From contig NZ_JNVM01000004.1 of NCBI RefSeq assembly GCF_000722545.1, positions 434,001 through 498,000 on the forward strand: a stretch of DNA of 64,000 bases, written 5' to 3'. Shown here piece by piece: positions 13,180 to 21,332 of this stretch (position 1 is the stretch's first letter; every line of letters starts with the position of its first letter). The notes under the pieces are model-generated. The model was not told the DNA's origin, ran no database searches, and was given only the letters and a program-made list of their open reading frames with translations. This DNA comes from Paenibacillus tyrphae (GTDB lineage: Bacteria > Bacillota > Bacilli > Paenibacillales > NBRC-103111). Both the position numbers and the translations under genes were made by a program.

Positions 13180-14773
13180 GATCGTTTGTCCCGGACGTCG
13201 GCAAAGTAATCGTAAATTTGGTGCCTTCGTCCGGCACGCTCTCTACTTCTATAGTGCCTTCATGATCCTGAACGATTTTATGGCAGATGGATAAGCCCAG
13301 ACCCGTTCCGGAATCTTTGGTCGTATAGAACGGGATAAAAATTTTATCCAGCTCCGACTCGGGAATGCCTTTGCCGGTATCGGAAATTTCAATCACGGCA
13401 TCGGGTCCCGCGGCAAACAGCCGAATTCGGACGACGCCTTGTTCGGGCATCGCTTCAAAGGCGTTTTTGACCAGGTTTAGCAGCAGTTGAAGCATTTTAT
13501 CTTGATCCATCAGCATTTGGATATCCCGGTCGTCATGTTCGAACCTTACTTGGTGCCCGAGTCTCGTCGTCTCCGAATCCAGAAGCGAGAGAACCCGGTA
13601 AATACAGCCTTGAATCGATTGAATTTTATACTGGGTGACATGCGGCTTGGAAAATTGTAAAAATTCGGCGGTGAGCATGCTCATCCGGTTAATTTCGTCC
13701 ATAATCAGCTCATACCAAGGCTCAATGTTGTAATCCCCGGCTTTCGACAACTGCAGAAACCCCTTGATCGTCGTCAGCGGATTGCGGATTTCGTGCGCCA
13801 TGCCCGAAGCCAGCTCGCCGACGACGCGAAGCTTCTCCGACCGCAGCATATGCTCCTCGCGCTTTAGCCAGCTTTCCCGCTTCATCATATAGAGTCCGTG
13901 CTCGGCGACGACGATCAGATCGTCCTTGGTCACCCCGTCCCGCGAATAGCAGGCCATGCCGAAATTGATTTCGATGCCGGTCAGTTTAGGAAACTCGGAA
14001 GCAAGCAGCTGCGTGACGGCATTGACCGTCTCTTGCATATCGTCCGATCGGAGCACGATTGCAAATTCGTCCCCGCCGTACCGGCATATCAACAAAGCGT
14101 CGGGGAACATGATGCGCAGCAGCTCGGCTGCTTGTCGCAAAATTTTGTTCACTCCCTGGAATCCGTTTGTCGTATTCAGTGATTTGAGATCTTTGCAATC
14201 GATGAGCACGAGGATGACGGGCTCTTTTTGCTTGACGAGCTGCTCCATTTGTTTATGAAATTCCTGAAAATTATATAGGCCTGTTAGCGAATCGTGAGTA
14301 CTCAGATGCTTCTTCTCCTTGGTAAGCAGCTGTTTTTGCTGCTCGATATCATAAATGTATTTGCGGAACATAAAAGCAAGCAGCAAGTAGGTTCCTGCCG
14401 TAAACACAACTTCGATCAGCGTGCTCCAGCTGAAGGGGCCGCCGGCCATCGAAATGAGAGCATAAGCCAGCATCAAGGCCGCATTGGCGCTAACCGCATA
14501 ACGAAAAGGAGGCGTCCCGTAAAATAGCTTGCACATATGCAGCAGGTAAAGCGGAAAGCACCAGTCGCTTAAGCTTGCGGCGTGAAGCGCGACGAGAAGA
14601 CTGAGTTGGACGGCAAGCAGTGCCGGTATGAACGTGTGAACGGAACGGATATGTGTGAGTGCGTAGCCAAGGGATGCGAGAACGAGCAGCAGCGGACTTG
14701 AGGCCTGATCGTGGTAGAGGGAGGAAGTGCAAACCAAACCGGTATAAATGAGGAAGATCCAGCTACCTTTCAT
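13133..14773 (-). CDS. Membrane GGDEF-histidine kinase hybrid
   Basis: 546 residues. Residues 1-140 form four to five membrane segments with no extracellular domain. A GGDEF domain follows (about 160-300): 'DSLTGLYN' and an intact 'RYGGDEF' (232-237), so diguanylate cyclase activity is possible. A HisKA domain with 'GMAHEIRNPL' (His near 327) and a HATPase domain with N box 'NLVKNAFEAM', 'DTGKGIPE' and 'GTGLGLSI' complete it. The HisKA sequence resembles Bacillus sporulation kinases, so it could feed a phosphorelay; this is inference. GGAG lies 7 bases before the ATG. A PilZ receptor is encoded nearby (9955). Confidence 0.85.
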   Translation of the reverse strand: MKGSWIFLIYTGLVCTSSLYHDQASSPLLLVLASLGYALTHIRSVHTFIPALLAVQLSLLVALHAASLSDWCFPLYLLHMCKLFYGTPPFRYAVSANAALMLAYALISMAGGPFSWSTLIEVVFTAGTYLLLAFMFRKYIYDIEQQKQLLTKEKKHLSTHDSLTGLYNFQEFHKQMEQLVKQKEPVILVLIDCKDLKSLNTTNGFQGVNKILRQAAELLRIMFPDALLICRYGGDEFAIVLRSDDMQETVNAVTQLLASEFPKLTGIEINFGMACYSRDGVTKDDLIVVAEHGLYMMKRESWLKREEHMLRSEKLRVVGELASGMAHEIRNPLTTIKGFLQLSKAGDYNIEPWYELIMDEINRMSMLTAEFLQFSKPHVTQYKIQSIQGCIYRVLSLLDSETTRLGHQVRFEHDDRDIQMLMDQDKMLQLLLNLVKNAFEAMPEQGVVRIRLFAAGPDAVIEISDTGKGIPESELDKIFIPFYTTKDSGTGLGLSICHKIVQDHEGTIEVESVPDEGTKFTITLPTSGTNDLIEPCESSTCTTISV

Positions 14774-14890
14774 ATTGGAACTCCAACCCCCGACTGATCC
14801 GTAGATTTTATTAGTACTAAAGAAATTCTGTATCGGGAGGTGGAATTCCTGCTTGAACTCCCAAATTCAGTAAAAACTTTTTTGGGGTTC

Positions 14891-14938
14891 CAAAAAAGAA
14901 AACCAAGCGGAATCGCCGGTTAGGCTGCGCTTGGTTCT
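14891..14938 (-). terminator. Rho-independent terminator of DUF3892 gene
   Basis: On the minus strand AACCAAGCG pairs with CGCTTGGTT, followed by TTCTTTTTT. Confidence 0.75.
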
Positions 14939-14944
14939 CCGAGT

Positions 14945-15178
14945 TTAAAATCCGGGCAGGTTATCGAGATTGTTGCTTGGATCTCCGTCGGCGTTGGAAC
15001 GCAAATGCTCGTCTCCGTCTCTTCCGCGGAATACGTTCACGTTCTCAAGCTGTCCGTTTTTGGCCAGCTGCTGCGCTTCCAAGTAATCGACCACCTGGCC
15101 GGAAGACAGCTTTAATTCGACGATGTCGCCGTCGCCGTTTTTGCGTACGGCTACGACTTGCTGCTTGTTTTGTTCCAT
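14945..15178 (-). CDS. DUF3892 small protein
   Basis: A 77-residue protein: 'VVAVRKNGDGDIVELKLSSG' then 'YLEAQQLAKNGQLENVNVF' and an acidic, Gly/Asn-rich tail. This is the DUF3892 pattern, short proteins of unknown role. The start follows GGAGGCG; a longer in-frame ORF overlaps the MBL gene and is rejected. Confidence 0.7.
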   Translation of the reverse strand: MEQNKQQVVAVRKNGDGDIVELKLSSGQVVDYLEAQQLAKNGQLENVNVFRGRDGDEHLRSNADGDPSNNLDNLPGF

Positions 15179-15222
15179 GCGGTATCGCCTCCACGGACTA
15201 TCATGCGCCGAACGGAGGCATT

Positions 15223-15966
15223 TTATGCTTCGAACGTGTACGTCTTGAACTGCTCGATAAATGTCATGTCCCCGGTTTTGCCGATGAACTGAGGCATATC
15301 GTCGCCGTAATGCATTAGCAGCGTCTTTTGCTGAATCGCCTTCGGCAGCGTCAGCAGCTCGTCCAACGTGGCGTGAACCATGCCGGGGGAGTACAACTGG
15401 CAATCATGCAAAAAAACGGTGCAGCCCTTATGATGAAGCTCGTACAGCAGCGGGCCGTTGAACCGGGTATCGGCGCTGAAGAAGATTTTGCCGTTAAGCA
15501 GGACCGAATAGCACGGCTTGCCCGGGATGTGATCGGCCGGGAGGAGTTCGACCGTCAGTCCGGGATGGAGGGTTGTCGGTGTATGTTCGCTAAGTGCAAC
15601 GACCTCGAAGTAATCGTTAAGGGATGTAACGTCTTCCGCTAGATTCTCCAGTCCGCCGCGCAGCGATTGCTCCCATAGGATTGTTTCCAGATTGGTGGAT
15701 AGGAGCAGCGGTATTTTTCTTTTAAACGTATACATATAGCGAAAGGCGAGCTCTTCGAGTCCCCCAATATGGTCCGCGTGAGTGTGGGAGATAAGCACCG
15801 CATCGATCTGTTCGAGAGAGACGCCGAGCTCGTGCAGAGCTCTTGGCGCGGTATAACCGCAGTCGATTAACAGCGTGAAGCCGCCGGCATAAACCAAGGC
15901 ATTATTATTATAGTACGTTTTCGCAAATGCGCTTCCCGTACCTATCATTTGAATTTGCAGACTCAC
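15223..15966 (-). CDS. MBL-fold metal-dependent hydrolase (RNase Z-like)
   Basis: A 247-residue metallo-beta-lactamase fold enzyme. The metal site is visible: 'SHTHADHIGG' near residue 60-70 (HxHxDH), Asp in 'FFSADTRFNG' and a C-terminal 'LLMHYGDD' His. An N-terminal 'MIGTGSAFAKTYYNNNALV' matches RNase Z/AtsA-type members. The start is a GTG with GGAGG 6 bases upstream. Substrate not known. Confidence 0.8.
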   Translation of the reverse strand: MSLQIQMIGTGSAFAKTYYNNNALVYAGGFTLLIDCGYTAPRALHELGVSLEQIDAVLISHTHADHIGGLEELAFRYMYTFKRKIPLLLSTNLETILWEQSLRGGLENLAEDVTSLNDYFEVVALSEHTPTTLHPGLTVELLPADHIPGKPCYSVLLNGKIFFSADTRFNGPLLYELHHKGCTVFLHDCQLYSPGMVHATLDELLTLPKAIQQKTLLMHYGDDMPQFIGKTGDMTFIEQFKTYTFEA

Positions 15967-16085
15967 TTGGTTCCTCCGCTCGTTAAGGCTTCCAGCCGGA
16001 TATGCTTTTAAATTTACCATGGTTATCTTACACGATTCAAGATGGGTTTGTCACATTTTGGGTAAATTTAATACATCTTATCCCC

Positions 16086-16114
16086 TTGTAATGGGAACAA
16101 ATGTTCTATATAAT
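16086..16114 (+). promoter_or_regulatory. Promoter with LexA-like box in spacer
   Basis: TTGTAA (16086-16091), 17-base spacer, TATAAT (16109-16114). The gene starts 37 bases later. Confidence 0.65.
16094..16107. promoter_or_regulatory. LexA-like (SOS) box
   Basis: GGAACAAATGTTCT carries the full core GAACRNRYGTTY, with only the two outer bases off consensus (12/14). It fills the -35/-10 spacer of the gene at 16152. Confidence 0.55.
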
Positions 16115-16151
16115 AAAATCAAATCTTTTTTAATCCAGCAGGTGAGGGAAC

Positions 16152-16499
16152 ATGCGGAATACGACGGTGGAACCGTGGGTGCATCAGTATGTCGTCACGC
16201 TTTATTTGCTTAAGGCACTTGAACGCGATCGGAAGCATGCCGAAGCAATGAAGCTATCCAGAATATGGAGAGGGCTTTTCGAACGGCTGCTGCTATTGGC
16301 CGAGCGGGAACATAACCATGCGAAGCAGCGGCTGCGCCGGAGCGAATGCCGCATCGTTCTGGAGGAAGTGACCCCGGAGCGTCATTACCATGTCATGTAT
16401 GTATTCCAGGGCTACGAGTTTCATTGCTCCATGATGCCTATCGTGCTGAAGGGTAAATGCGAAGAAAAGCTGCAGGAGCTCCTTGGGGGCGCGAGTTGA
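16152..16499 (+). CDS. Hypothetical protein, putative SOS gene
   Basis: A 115-residue protein with a helical, basic N-terminal half ('RKHAEAMKLSRIWRGLFERLL', 'NHAKQRLRRSECRIV') and a beta-rich second half ('YHVMYVFQGYEFHCSMM'). No domain recognised. AGGTGAGGG precedes the ATG. The promoter has good -35 and -10 boxes with a LexA-like box between them, as at 3848. Confidence 0.65.
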   Translation: MRNTTVEPWVHQYVVTLYLLKALERDRKHAEAMKLSRIWRGLFERLLLLAEREHNHAKQRLRRSECRIVLEEVTPERHYHVMYVFQGYEFHCSMMPIVLKGKCEEKLQELLGGAS

Positions 16500-16730
16500 A
16501 ATTTCCCGGGCAAGCGCACGAATCGTCACGGCTCGCTTTGCGGAGCATCGTTCGACAATGATGCTTTTGTTGGCATATTTTGTATAGAAAATGGAAAAAA
16601 TCTTCTTCACACACAACATCTAGAGGGGCGCTTAAAAAAAGCTGAAAGTTTTCTGGACGAAGCGCGCAACTCTTACCGCGCTATGGAGTATAAGATAGCA
16701 GAACGAAGAACATGATGGAGGTTGCTGGAA

Positions 16731-17345
16731 ATGAAGGTGCCGCGATTGCTGACGCTGGTGCTGTCGCTTTCCTTATTCGGAACAGCGGGAGCGTACGCCA
16801 GCTCCATGTGGGGCGATTTCGAAGGTTTTCCGAAAGTAAAGCTGATGATCAATAATGCGGAAAAGCCGTTCAAAGACGGTGAGACACCCGCTTTTGTCGC
16901 GAAGGGAAGCGCCGTATTCCCCGTTCGCGTGTTGTCTGAATCTTTGCAGGCGCTCGTGAAATGGGACGACGCTGCGAAGACCGTTTCCATCACCAAGCCG
17001 AACGTACATATGTTTGTTGCGAAGAAGGTCAATGACGACTATTCGATCAAACAGCCGTTCGGCGGCGTGAAGAAGGGCGACCGTCTCGACTTTGCCGTGT
17101 TCGCGCAAGTAGACAGCTTGACGACGCCGATTTCTTCTTTCAAAATCTCGATCCACGCTCCGAACGGGGATCAAGTGGCGGTTCATGAGAAAGCCGTCAA
17201 CGGCCAGAAAGAAAGCTTCTGGTACCCGTGGCCGTTTAACGTCACATTCGCCGAATCCGGGAACTATGTTGTGAAGTTCTCGATCAAACCGGACGAGCGC
17301 AGCGATTATACAGTCGTTTCGGAAAAGGTGATCGCATCCGAGTAA
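16731..17345 (+). CDS. Secreted stalk-domain protein (copper amine oxidase N-like)
   Basis: A 204-residue exported protein: signal peptide at residues 1-24 (cut after 'AYA'), then a copper-amine-oxidase N-terminal/stalk domain ('VKLMINNAEKP', 'FPVRVLSESLQALVKWDDAAKTVSI'), a domain common in Paenibacillus surface proteins. The rest is beta-rich ('ISSFKISIHAPNGDQ', 'YVVKFSIKPDE') and looks like an Ig-type fold. The ATG at 16731 follows GGAGG at 9 bases. It is probably a surface-associated binding protein. Confidence 0.72.
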   Translation: MKVPRLLTLVLSLSLFGTAGAYASSMWGDFEGFPKVKLMINNAEKPFKDGETPAFVAKGSAVFPVRVLSESLQALVKWDDAAKTVSITKPNVHMFVAKKVNDDYSIKQPFGGVKKGDRLDFAVFAQVDSLTTPISSFKISIHAPNGDQVAVHEKAVNGQKESFWYPWPFNVTFAESGNYVVKFSIKPDERSDYTVVSEKVIASE

Positions 17346-17445
17346 AGCCGGCGGACGGTGGGCATGACCCGGTTCATTGACTTCGTCTTATCGTGCGTGG
17401 TACGATACGGGAGAACATTAAATTAAGATGAAATGAGGTTTTCCC

Positions 17446-17739
17446 ATGAGCGATCACATTCATGACGCTTCCTGCGATCACGATCATGAGGACGATATCT
17501 TTATCGTGACCGACCAAGACGGAGTCGAGCATGAGATGGTGATGGTATACACTTTCGAAGCTAACGACCGGGCCTATGCGGTACTTCTCGATCGTAACGA
17601 TATGGAAGCAGACGGCGTTATTTTCCGGATAGACGAAGAGGACGGCGAAGCTTTTCTTGCGAGCATTGAAGACGAAGAAGAGTGGGATCGCGTTGTTCAA
17701 ATCTACAACGAAATTGTGGAAGAACAAGAGCAGCAATAA
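17446..17739 (+). CDS. DUF1292 protein (YrzB-like)
   Basis: A 97-residue, very acidic protein: His/Asp-rich start ('HDASCDHDHEDD'), then 'DGVEHEMVMVYTFEANDRAYAVL' and 'FRIDEEDGEAFLASIEDEEEW', the DUF1292 pattern. Function unknown. ATGAGGTTTTCCC precedes the start. It is followed by a terminator. Confidence 0.8.
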   Translation: MSDHIHDASCDHDHEDDIFIVTDQDGVEHEMVMVYTFEANDRAYAVLLDRNDMEADGVIFRIDEEDGEAFLASIEDEEEWDRVVQIYNEIVEEQEQQ

Positions 17740-17749
17740 TGAATACCGT

Positions 17750-17784
17750 AAAAAACCTTTCTTGCCTGCAAGAAAGGTTTTTCG
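17750..17784 (+). terminator. Rho-independent terminator
   Basis: AAACCTTTCTTGC and GCAAGAAAGGTTT pair, followed by TTCG. Confidence 0.75.
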
Positions 17785-17819
17785 CGTTTTAAGCGGCTGC
17801 GAAGGGCAGGGGGAAGAAT

Positions 17820-17861
17820 CGAAAAAGACCGTCTCCGCCAAAGGCGGACAACGGTCTTTTG
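17820..17861 (-). terminator. Rho-independent terminator of DUF1885 gene
   Basis: On the minus strand AAGACCGTTGTCCGCC pairs with GGCGGAGACGGTCTT, followed by TTTC. Confidence 0.7.
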
Positions 17862-17867
17862 GAACGT

Positions 17868-18287
17868 CTATTTGCGCGGATTGAAGTACATGGTTCGTCC
17901 GTTGAATAAATGCAGTTCCGCTTTCCACAGCTTGGCGAGATACTTGCAAAATTCGTTGCCCTTAGCTTTGTCGCCGTGCGTGGCATCCTCGGGAAGGACA
18001 AACTGGACGTAATGCCTTTGCGTCTCATCAGAAGTCTCTGATCCGACGCCTGCCACAATATATTTGTAGCGAGGACTTGTTGCTTTTAAATAAAACCACT
18101 TGCCTTCCCCTTCGGGTTTCGTTTGAATCTCATACGGAAATCCGGCTTCGTCATATTCCCAGCTGAGCTGCTTGCCGGTCAGCGTTAGCTGCTCGCGGTA
18201 ATGCTCCAGCTGGGCCTTCAATTCATCTAACGTCAGGGAGGAAACGGCGGACCCTTCGACGAACTTGATATAAGCGCTTTGCGCCAT
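17868..18287 (-). CDS. DUF1885 protein
   Basis: A 139-residue soluble protein starting 'AQSAYIKFVEGSAV', with 'LTLTGKQLSWEYDEAGFPYEI' and a C-terminal 'AKLWKAELHLFNGRTMYFNPRK'. I recognise the DUF1885 pattern of Bacillales; no function known. GGTGCATTC lies before the ATG. Confidence 0.65.
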   Translation of the reverse strand: MAQSAYIKFVEGSAVSSLTLDELKAQLEHYREQLTLTGKQLSWEYDEAGFPYEIQTKPEGEGKWFYLKATSPRYKYIVAGVGSETSDETQRHYVQFVLPEDATHGDKAKGNEFCKYLAKLWKAELHLFNGRTMYFNPRK

Positions 18288-18424
18288 GATGAATGCACCT
18301 GCCTATACATATGGACTGGAACGATTTTCTTGTTTGAAGTACCATGAACATCATAGCATTAAGAAAAATCAAATACAATACTTGTTCCGGCAGCGGTAGA
18401 CGGGCAGAGAAGAGGGAGAGAGCA

Positions 18425-19267
18425 ATGAAAGACAGAAGGTTTGAAGGATATTTACTGGTCACGGATATGGATGGAACGCTGCTTGATAGCGCCAAACAAA
18501 TAAGCGGGGAAAATCGAGCCGCTATCGAACGGTTTACGAGCCTCGGCGGCCGGTTTACGCTCGCAACGGGGCGGATCGCCGGATCGGTCCGGCCCTTCGT
18601 GGAGCAGCTGCCGGTGAATGCGCCGGCCATTTTGTACAACGGAGCGGTCATTCACGATTTCAGCCGCGGAGAGGCCATCTGGGAACGGACGCTGTCTGCC
18701 TCGGCTAAGGAAGCGGTGGGGCGCGTGCTTGAGCGCTTCCCCGGCATCGGCGCAGAATTGTATGTGCGCGGAGGAGTGGCGCCTTATGTGCTGCAGGAAA
18801 ATGAAACGACGGAGCGTCACCGGGCCGTGGAGAAATTTCCGTTGCTGCGGCTGAATTCGTATGACGACGTGTCCGAGCCGTGGATCAAGCTGCTGTTCGC
18901 CTGGGAGCCGTCGCTGCTCGACGAAGCCGTACCCGAGATCGTGCGGCTGACGGCAGGGACGGAGGTCGACTGGGTTCGTTCGGACGATAAATATTTCGAG
19001 ATGCTAGCTCCGGAAGCGACGAAAGGGCATGCATTGGAACGGTTAGCGGCGGAGCTTGGCATCCCGATGGAACGCTGCATCGCGCTTGGGGATCATCTGA
19101 ACGACCTGGAGATGATACGCCGGGCAGGTATCGGTATCGCCGTCGCCAATGCACATCTGGAGCTTCTGGACGCCGCCAAGCGCCACGGCAAGCACCATAA
19201 CGAGCATGCGATTGCCGACGTGATCGAATGGTTGGAGGAACAAGTCCGGCAGGGGACGCTAGCATAA
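18425..19267 (+). CDS. Cof-type HAD-superfamily phosphatase
   Basis: A 280-residue HAD hydrolase of the Cof/YbiV type: motif I 'DMDGTLLD' (residues 14-21; nucleophile Asp14), motif II 'TLATGR', a Lys before 'GHALERLA' (motif III) and 'ALGDHLNDLEMI' (motif IV) where N-D follows the usual D-x-x-N-D order. A C2-type cap lies between II and III. Dephosphorylates small sugar phosphates or cofactors; substrate unknown. The start at 18425 is chosen over the longer ORF because of GGGAGAGAG upstream. Confidence 0.82.
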   Translation: MKDRRFEGYLLVTDMDGTLLDSAKQISGENRAAIERFTSLGGRFTLATGRIAGSVRPFVEQLPVNAPAILYNGAVIHDFSRGEAIWERTLSASAKEAVGRVLERFPGIGAELYVRGGVAPYVLQENETTERHRAVEKFPLLRLNSYDDVSEPWIKLLFAWEPSLLDEAVPEIVRLTAGTEVDWVRSDDKYFEMLAPEATKGHALERLAAELGIPMERCIALGDHLNDLEMIRRAGIGIAVANAHLELLDAAKRHGKHHNEHAIADVIEWLEEQVRQGTLA

Positions 19268-19274
19268 AATAAAT

Positions 19275-19299
19275 AAGCTTCTCCAGAGGAGAAGCTTAG
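19275..19299. terminator. Hairpin terminator between convergent genes
   Basis: AAGCTTCTCC and GGAGAAGCTT pair around AGA, with TTATTT on the minus-strand exit side. Confidence 0.55.
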
Positions 19300-19344
19300 G
19301 CTGTCGAGAATTCCTAGAAATAGAAAAGTCTCAGACCAATAGAG

Positions 19345-19453
19345 GTGGGGTATATCCCGTAAGAGTTTACGTCCGCCTTTGAAGCCCGTGAAAATACCGC
19401 TAACTCTAATCAAATTCACGGGTTTCAAGAGCGGCTGGAGGGATATACCCTAC
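19345..19453 (-). ncRNA. Structured RNA/DNA element A: nested hairpin with pseudoknot
   Basis: The outer stem pairs 19345-19358 with 19440-19453 (13 of 14 pairs). The inner stem pairs 19373-19392 with 19415-19434 (20 positions, one mismatch, wobbles). AGAGTT (19362-19367) in the internal loop can pair with AACTCT (19402-19407) in the apical loop, giving a pseudoknot. It lies 45 bases after the speA stop, so on the minus strand it would be in the speA 3' untranslated region. Strand and RNA nature are inferred. Confidence 0.5.
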
Positions 19454-19497
19454 CGGCGTATGCAGAGAATTTTATACGTAGAGCTTGAATTGGCTTT

Positions 19498-20973
19498 CTA
19501 GAAAATCGCGGGAGCTTCGACGATGACCTTGACGTATTCGATGCTGCGGTCTTCCGGTCCCTTAACCGGCAGCCCGACGTCGATATGTTCGGTAATGTAG
19601 TCGATGAGATCCTGCGAGATAACTTCGCCCGGGAGCAGAATCGGAATACCCGGCGGGTAGACGTAGATGAATTCGGCGATAATGCGGTCGGCCGATTCTT
19701 TGAACGGAATCAACTCCGTGTCCCCGTAGAACGCGTCGCGCGGAGCCAGGGCGAGCTGCGGAATTTTCGGGATTTTGATGACCAGTTCGTTCGCTTGGCG
19801 AATGTTGTAGTTCTCCTCGGACAGTTGGCGCAGCGCATCAAGCAGGATGTCGATGTTTTCGCGCGTATCGCCCGGTGTAACCAGGCACAGCACGTTGTAC
19901 ATGTCGCTGAGTTCGACTTCGATATTATAGTGCTCGCGCAGCCAATTTTCCGCATCGTAGCCCGTAATGCCGAGATGGCGCACATGGATATTGACCTTTG
20001 TCGGATCGTAATCGTAGGTCGCTTCCGTACCTAAAATTTCTTCTCCGAAGCATTCCAGTCCCGGGATACGGTTGATTTCTTCGCGGGCGTAGTTCGCCAG
20101 CTCCAGCGCCCGTTCCGCCATCATGTGGCCGTTCAGCGCCAGATTCCGCCGCGCGCAGTCCAGCGACCCGAGCAAAATATAGGACGTCGAAGTCGTCGTC
20201 AGCATACTGATGATCGTCTTCGCACGGCGCACGTTCACGCGTCCTTCGCGAATGTTGAGCACGGAGCTTTGCGTCATCGAGCCGCCGAGCTTATGCACGC
20301 TCGTAGCGGCCATGTCGGCGCCGGCCTCCATGGCGGCCATCGGCAGCTTGTCGTGGAAATGAATCAGCACGCCATGGGCCTCGTCTACCAGTACCGGAAT
20401 ATTGTAGCTGTGCACGATATCTACGATTTCCTTCAGGTTCGCGCACACGCCGTAATACGTCGGATTGATGACCAGTAGCGCTTTGGCATCCGGATGGCGC
20501 TCCAACGCGCGTTTGACGGAGCTGGTCGTCACGCCGTGATCGATCCCGAGGTTTTCGTCGCGAACCGGCTTCAAGAAGATCGGCTTCGCGCCGGCGAAAA
20601 TGATCGCAGCCATAATCGATTTGTGAATGTTGCGCGGCACGATGATTTTGTCGCCTTGGGAGCAGACGGTGAGAATCATCGTCATGATAGCGCCGCTCGT
20701 GCCCTGCACGGAAAAAAACGTATGATCGGCTCCGAACGCGGCTGCGGCCAGCTTCTGAGACTCTTCGATGACGCCGGTCGGCTGGTGCAGGTCATCGAGC
20801 GGAGCTATATTAATCAGGTCGATGGACAGCGCGTTATCACCGATAAACTCCCGAAACTCGGGGTCCATGCCGACACCTTTCTTATGTCCTGGAATGTGAA
20901 ACTGTACCGGATTGCGTCCGGCATGCTCCTTAAGTGCGGTAAACAGAGGAGTTTTCGTTTGATCCACGGTCAT
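19498..20973 (-). CDS. speA: Arginine decarboxylase (Orn/Lys/Arg decarboxylase family)
   Basis: A 491-residue PLP enzyme close in length to B. subtilis SpeA (490). Signatures: 'QFHIPGHKKGVG' near residue 25, 'VQGTSGAIMTMIL', 'DEAHGVLIHFH' (PLP-binding Asp and His) and 'SVHKLGGSMTQSS' with the Schiff-base Lys. It is the fold-type I bacterial decarboxylase without the wing domain. The product agmatine leads to polyamines. The start at 20973 is chosen by family length; the ORF runs 44 codons further upstream without homology. Ornithine or lysine specificity cannot be excluded. Confidence 0.82.
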   Translation of the reverse strand: MTVDQTKTPLFTALKEHAGRNPVQFHIPGHKKGVGMDPEFREFIGDNALSIDLINIAPLDDLHQPTGVIEESQKLAAAAFGADHTFFSVQGTSGAIMTMILTVCSQGDKIIVPRNIHKSIMAAIIFAGAKPIFLKPVRDENLGIDHGVTTSSVKRALERHPDAKALLVINPTYYGVCANLKEIVDIVHSYNIPVLVDEAHGVLIHFHDKLPMAAMEAGADMAATSVHKLGGSMTQSSVLNIREGRVNVRRAKTIISMLTTTSTSYILLGSLDCARRNLALNGHMMAERALELANYAREEINRIPGLECFGEEILGTEATYDYDPTKVNIHVRHLGITGYDAENWLREHYNIEVELSDMYNVLCLVTPGDTRENIDILLDALRQLSEENYNIRQANELVIKIPKIPQLALAPRDAFYGDTELIPFKESADRIIAEFIYVYPPGIPILLPGEVISQDLIDYITEHIDVGLPVKGPEDRSIEYVKVIVEAPAIF

Positions 20974-21332
20974 CCCTACCCTTCGTTTGTACGAGTATTG
21001 TTGGCTATGCCAGCGTTTGTCGGAAAAAAAGCAAACAAAATGAGTATAGCAAAAAGCGACACGGATGCAAGCGGTTTTTGATAAATAGTTTGTTAACTCG
21101 GCCAAATAATTAACCGGGGAGGCGAACGGAGGCGAAAAAAGCCTTGCTGGCCGCGCTTTTCAAAGGCTCCCGCGTGCAGGTTTGTCGATTTTGTTAATCT
21201 TAAAAAGCTTTCGTTTCCATCGTCAAAAAAGTTATGGTACGATAAGGATAATTTCTACAAATGGCTTCGGCCGAACCCGCGGCTCAGGCCGTTTTTAGTT
21301 CAACCAACGAATCGGGAGGAACAGTTACGCAT
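20974..21332. other. Divergent promoter region speA / MFS gene
   Basis: No gene seen. It should hold promoters for both flanking genes. An A/T-rich part with TTAAAAAGC and TACGAT lies near 21195-21245. A GC-rich imperfect hairpin sits at about 21138-21175. Confidence 0.45.

Noticed and set aside
19345..19453. Possible CRISPR or ordinary IS end
   Set aside because: There are no direct repeats with spacers and no transposase nearby; the pattern is nested inverted repeats, so it is reported as a structured element.
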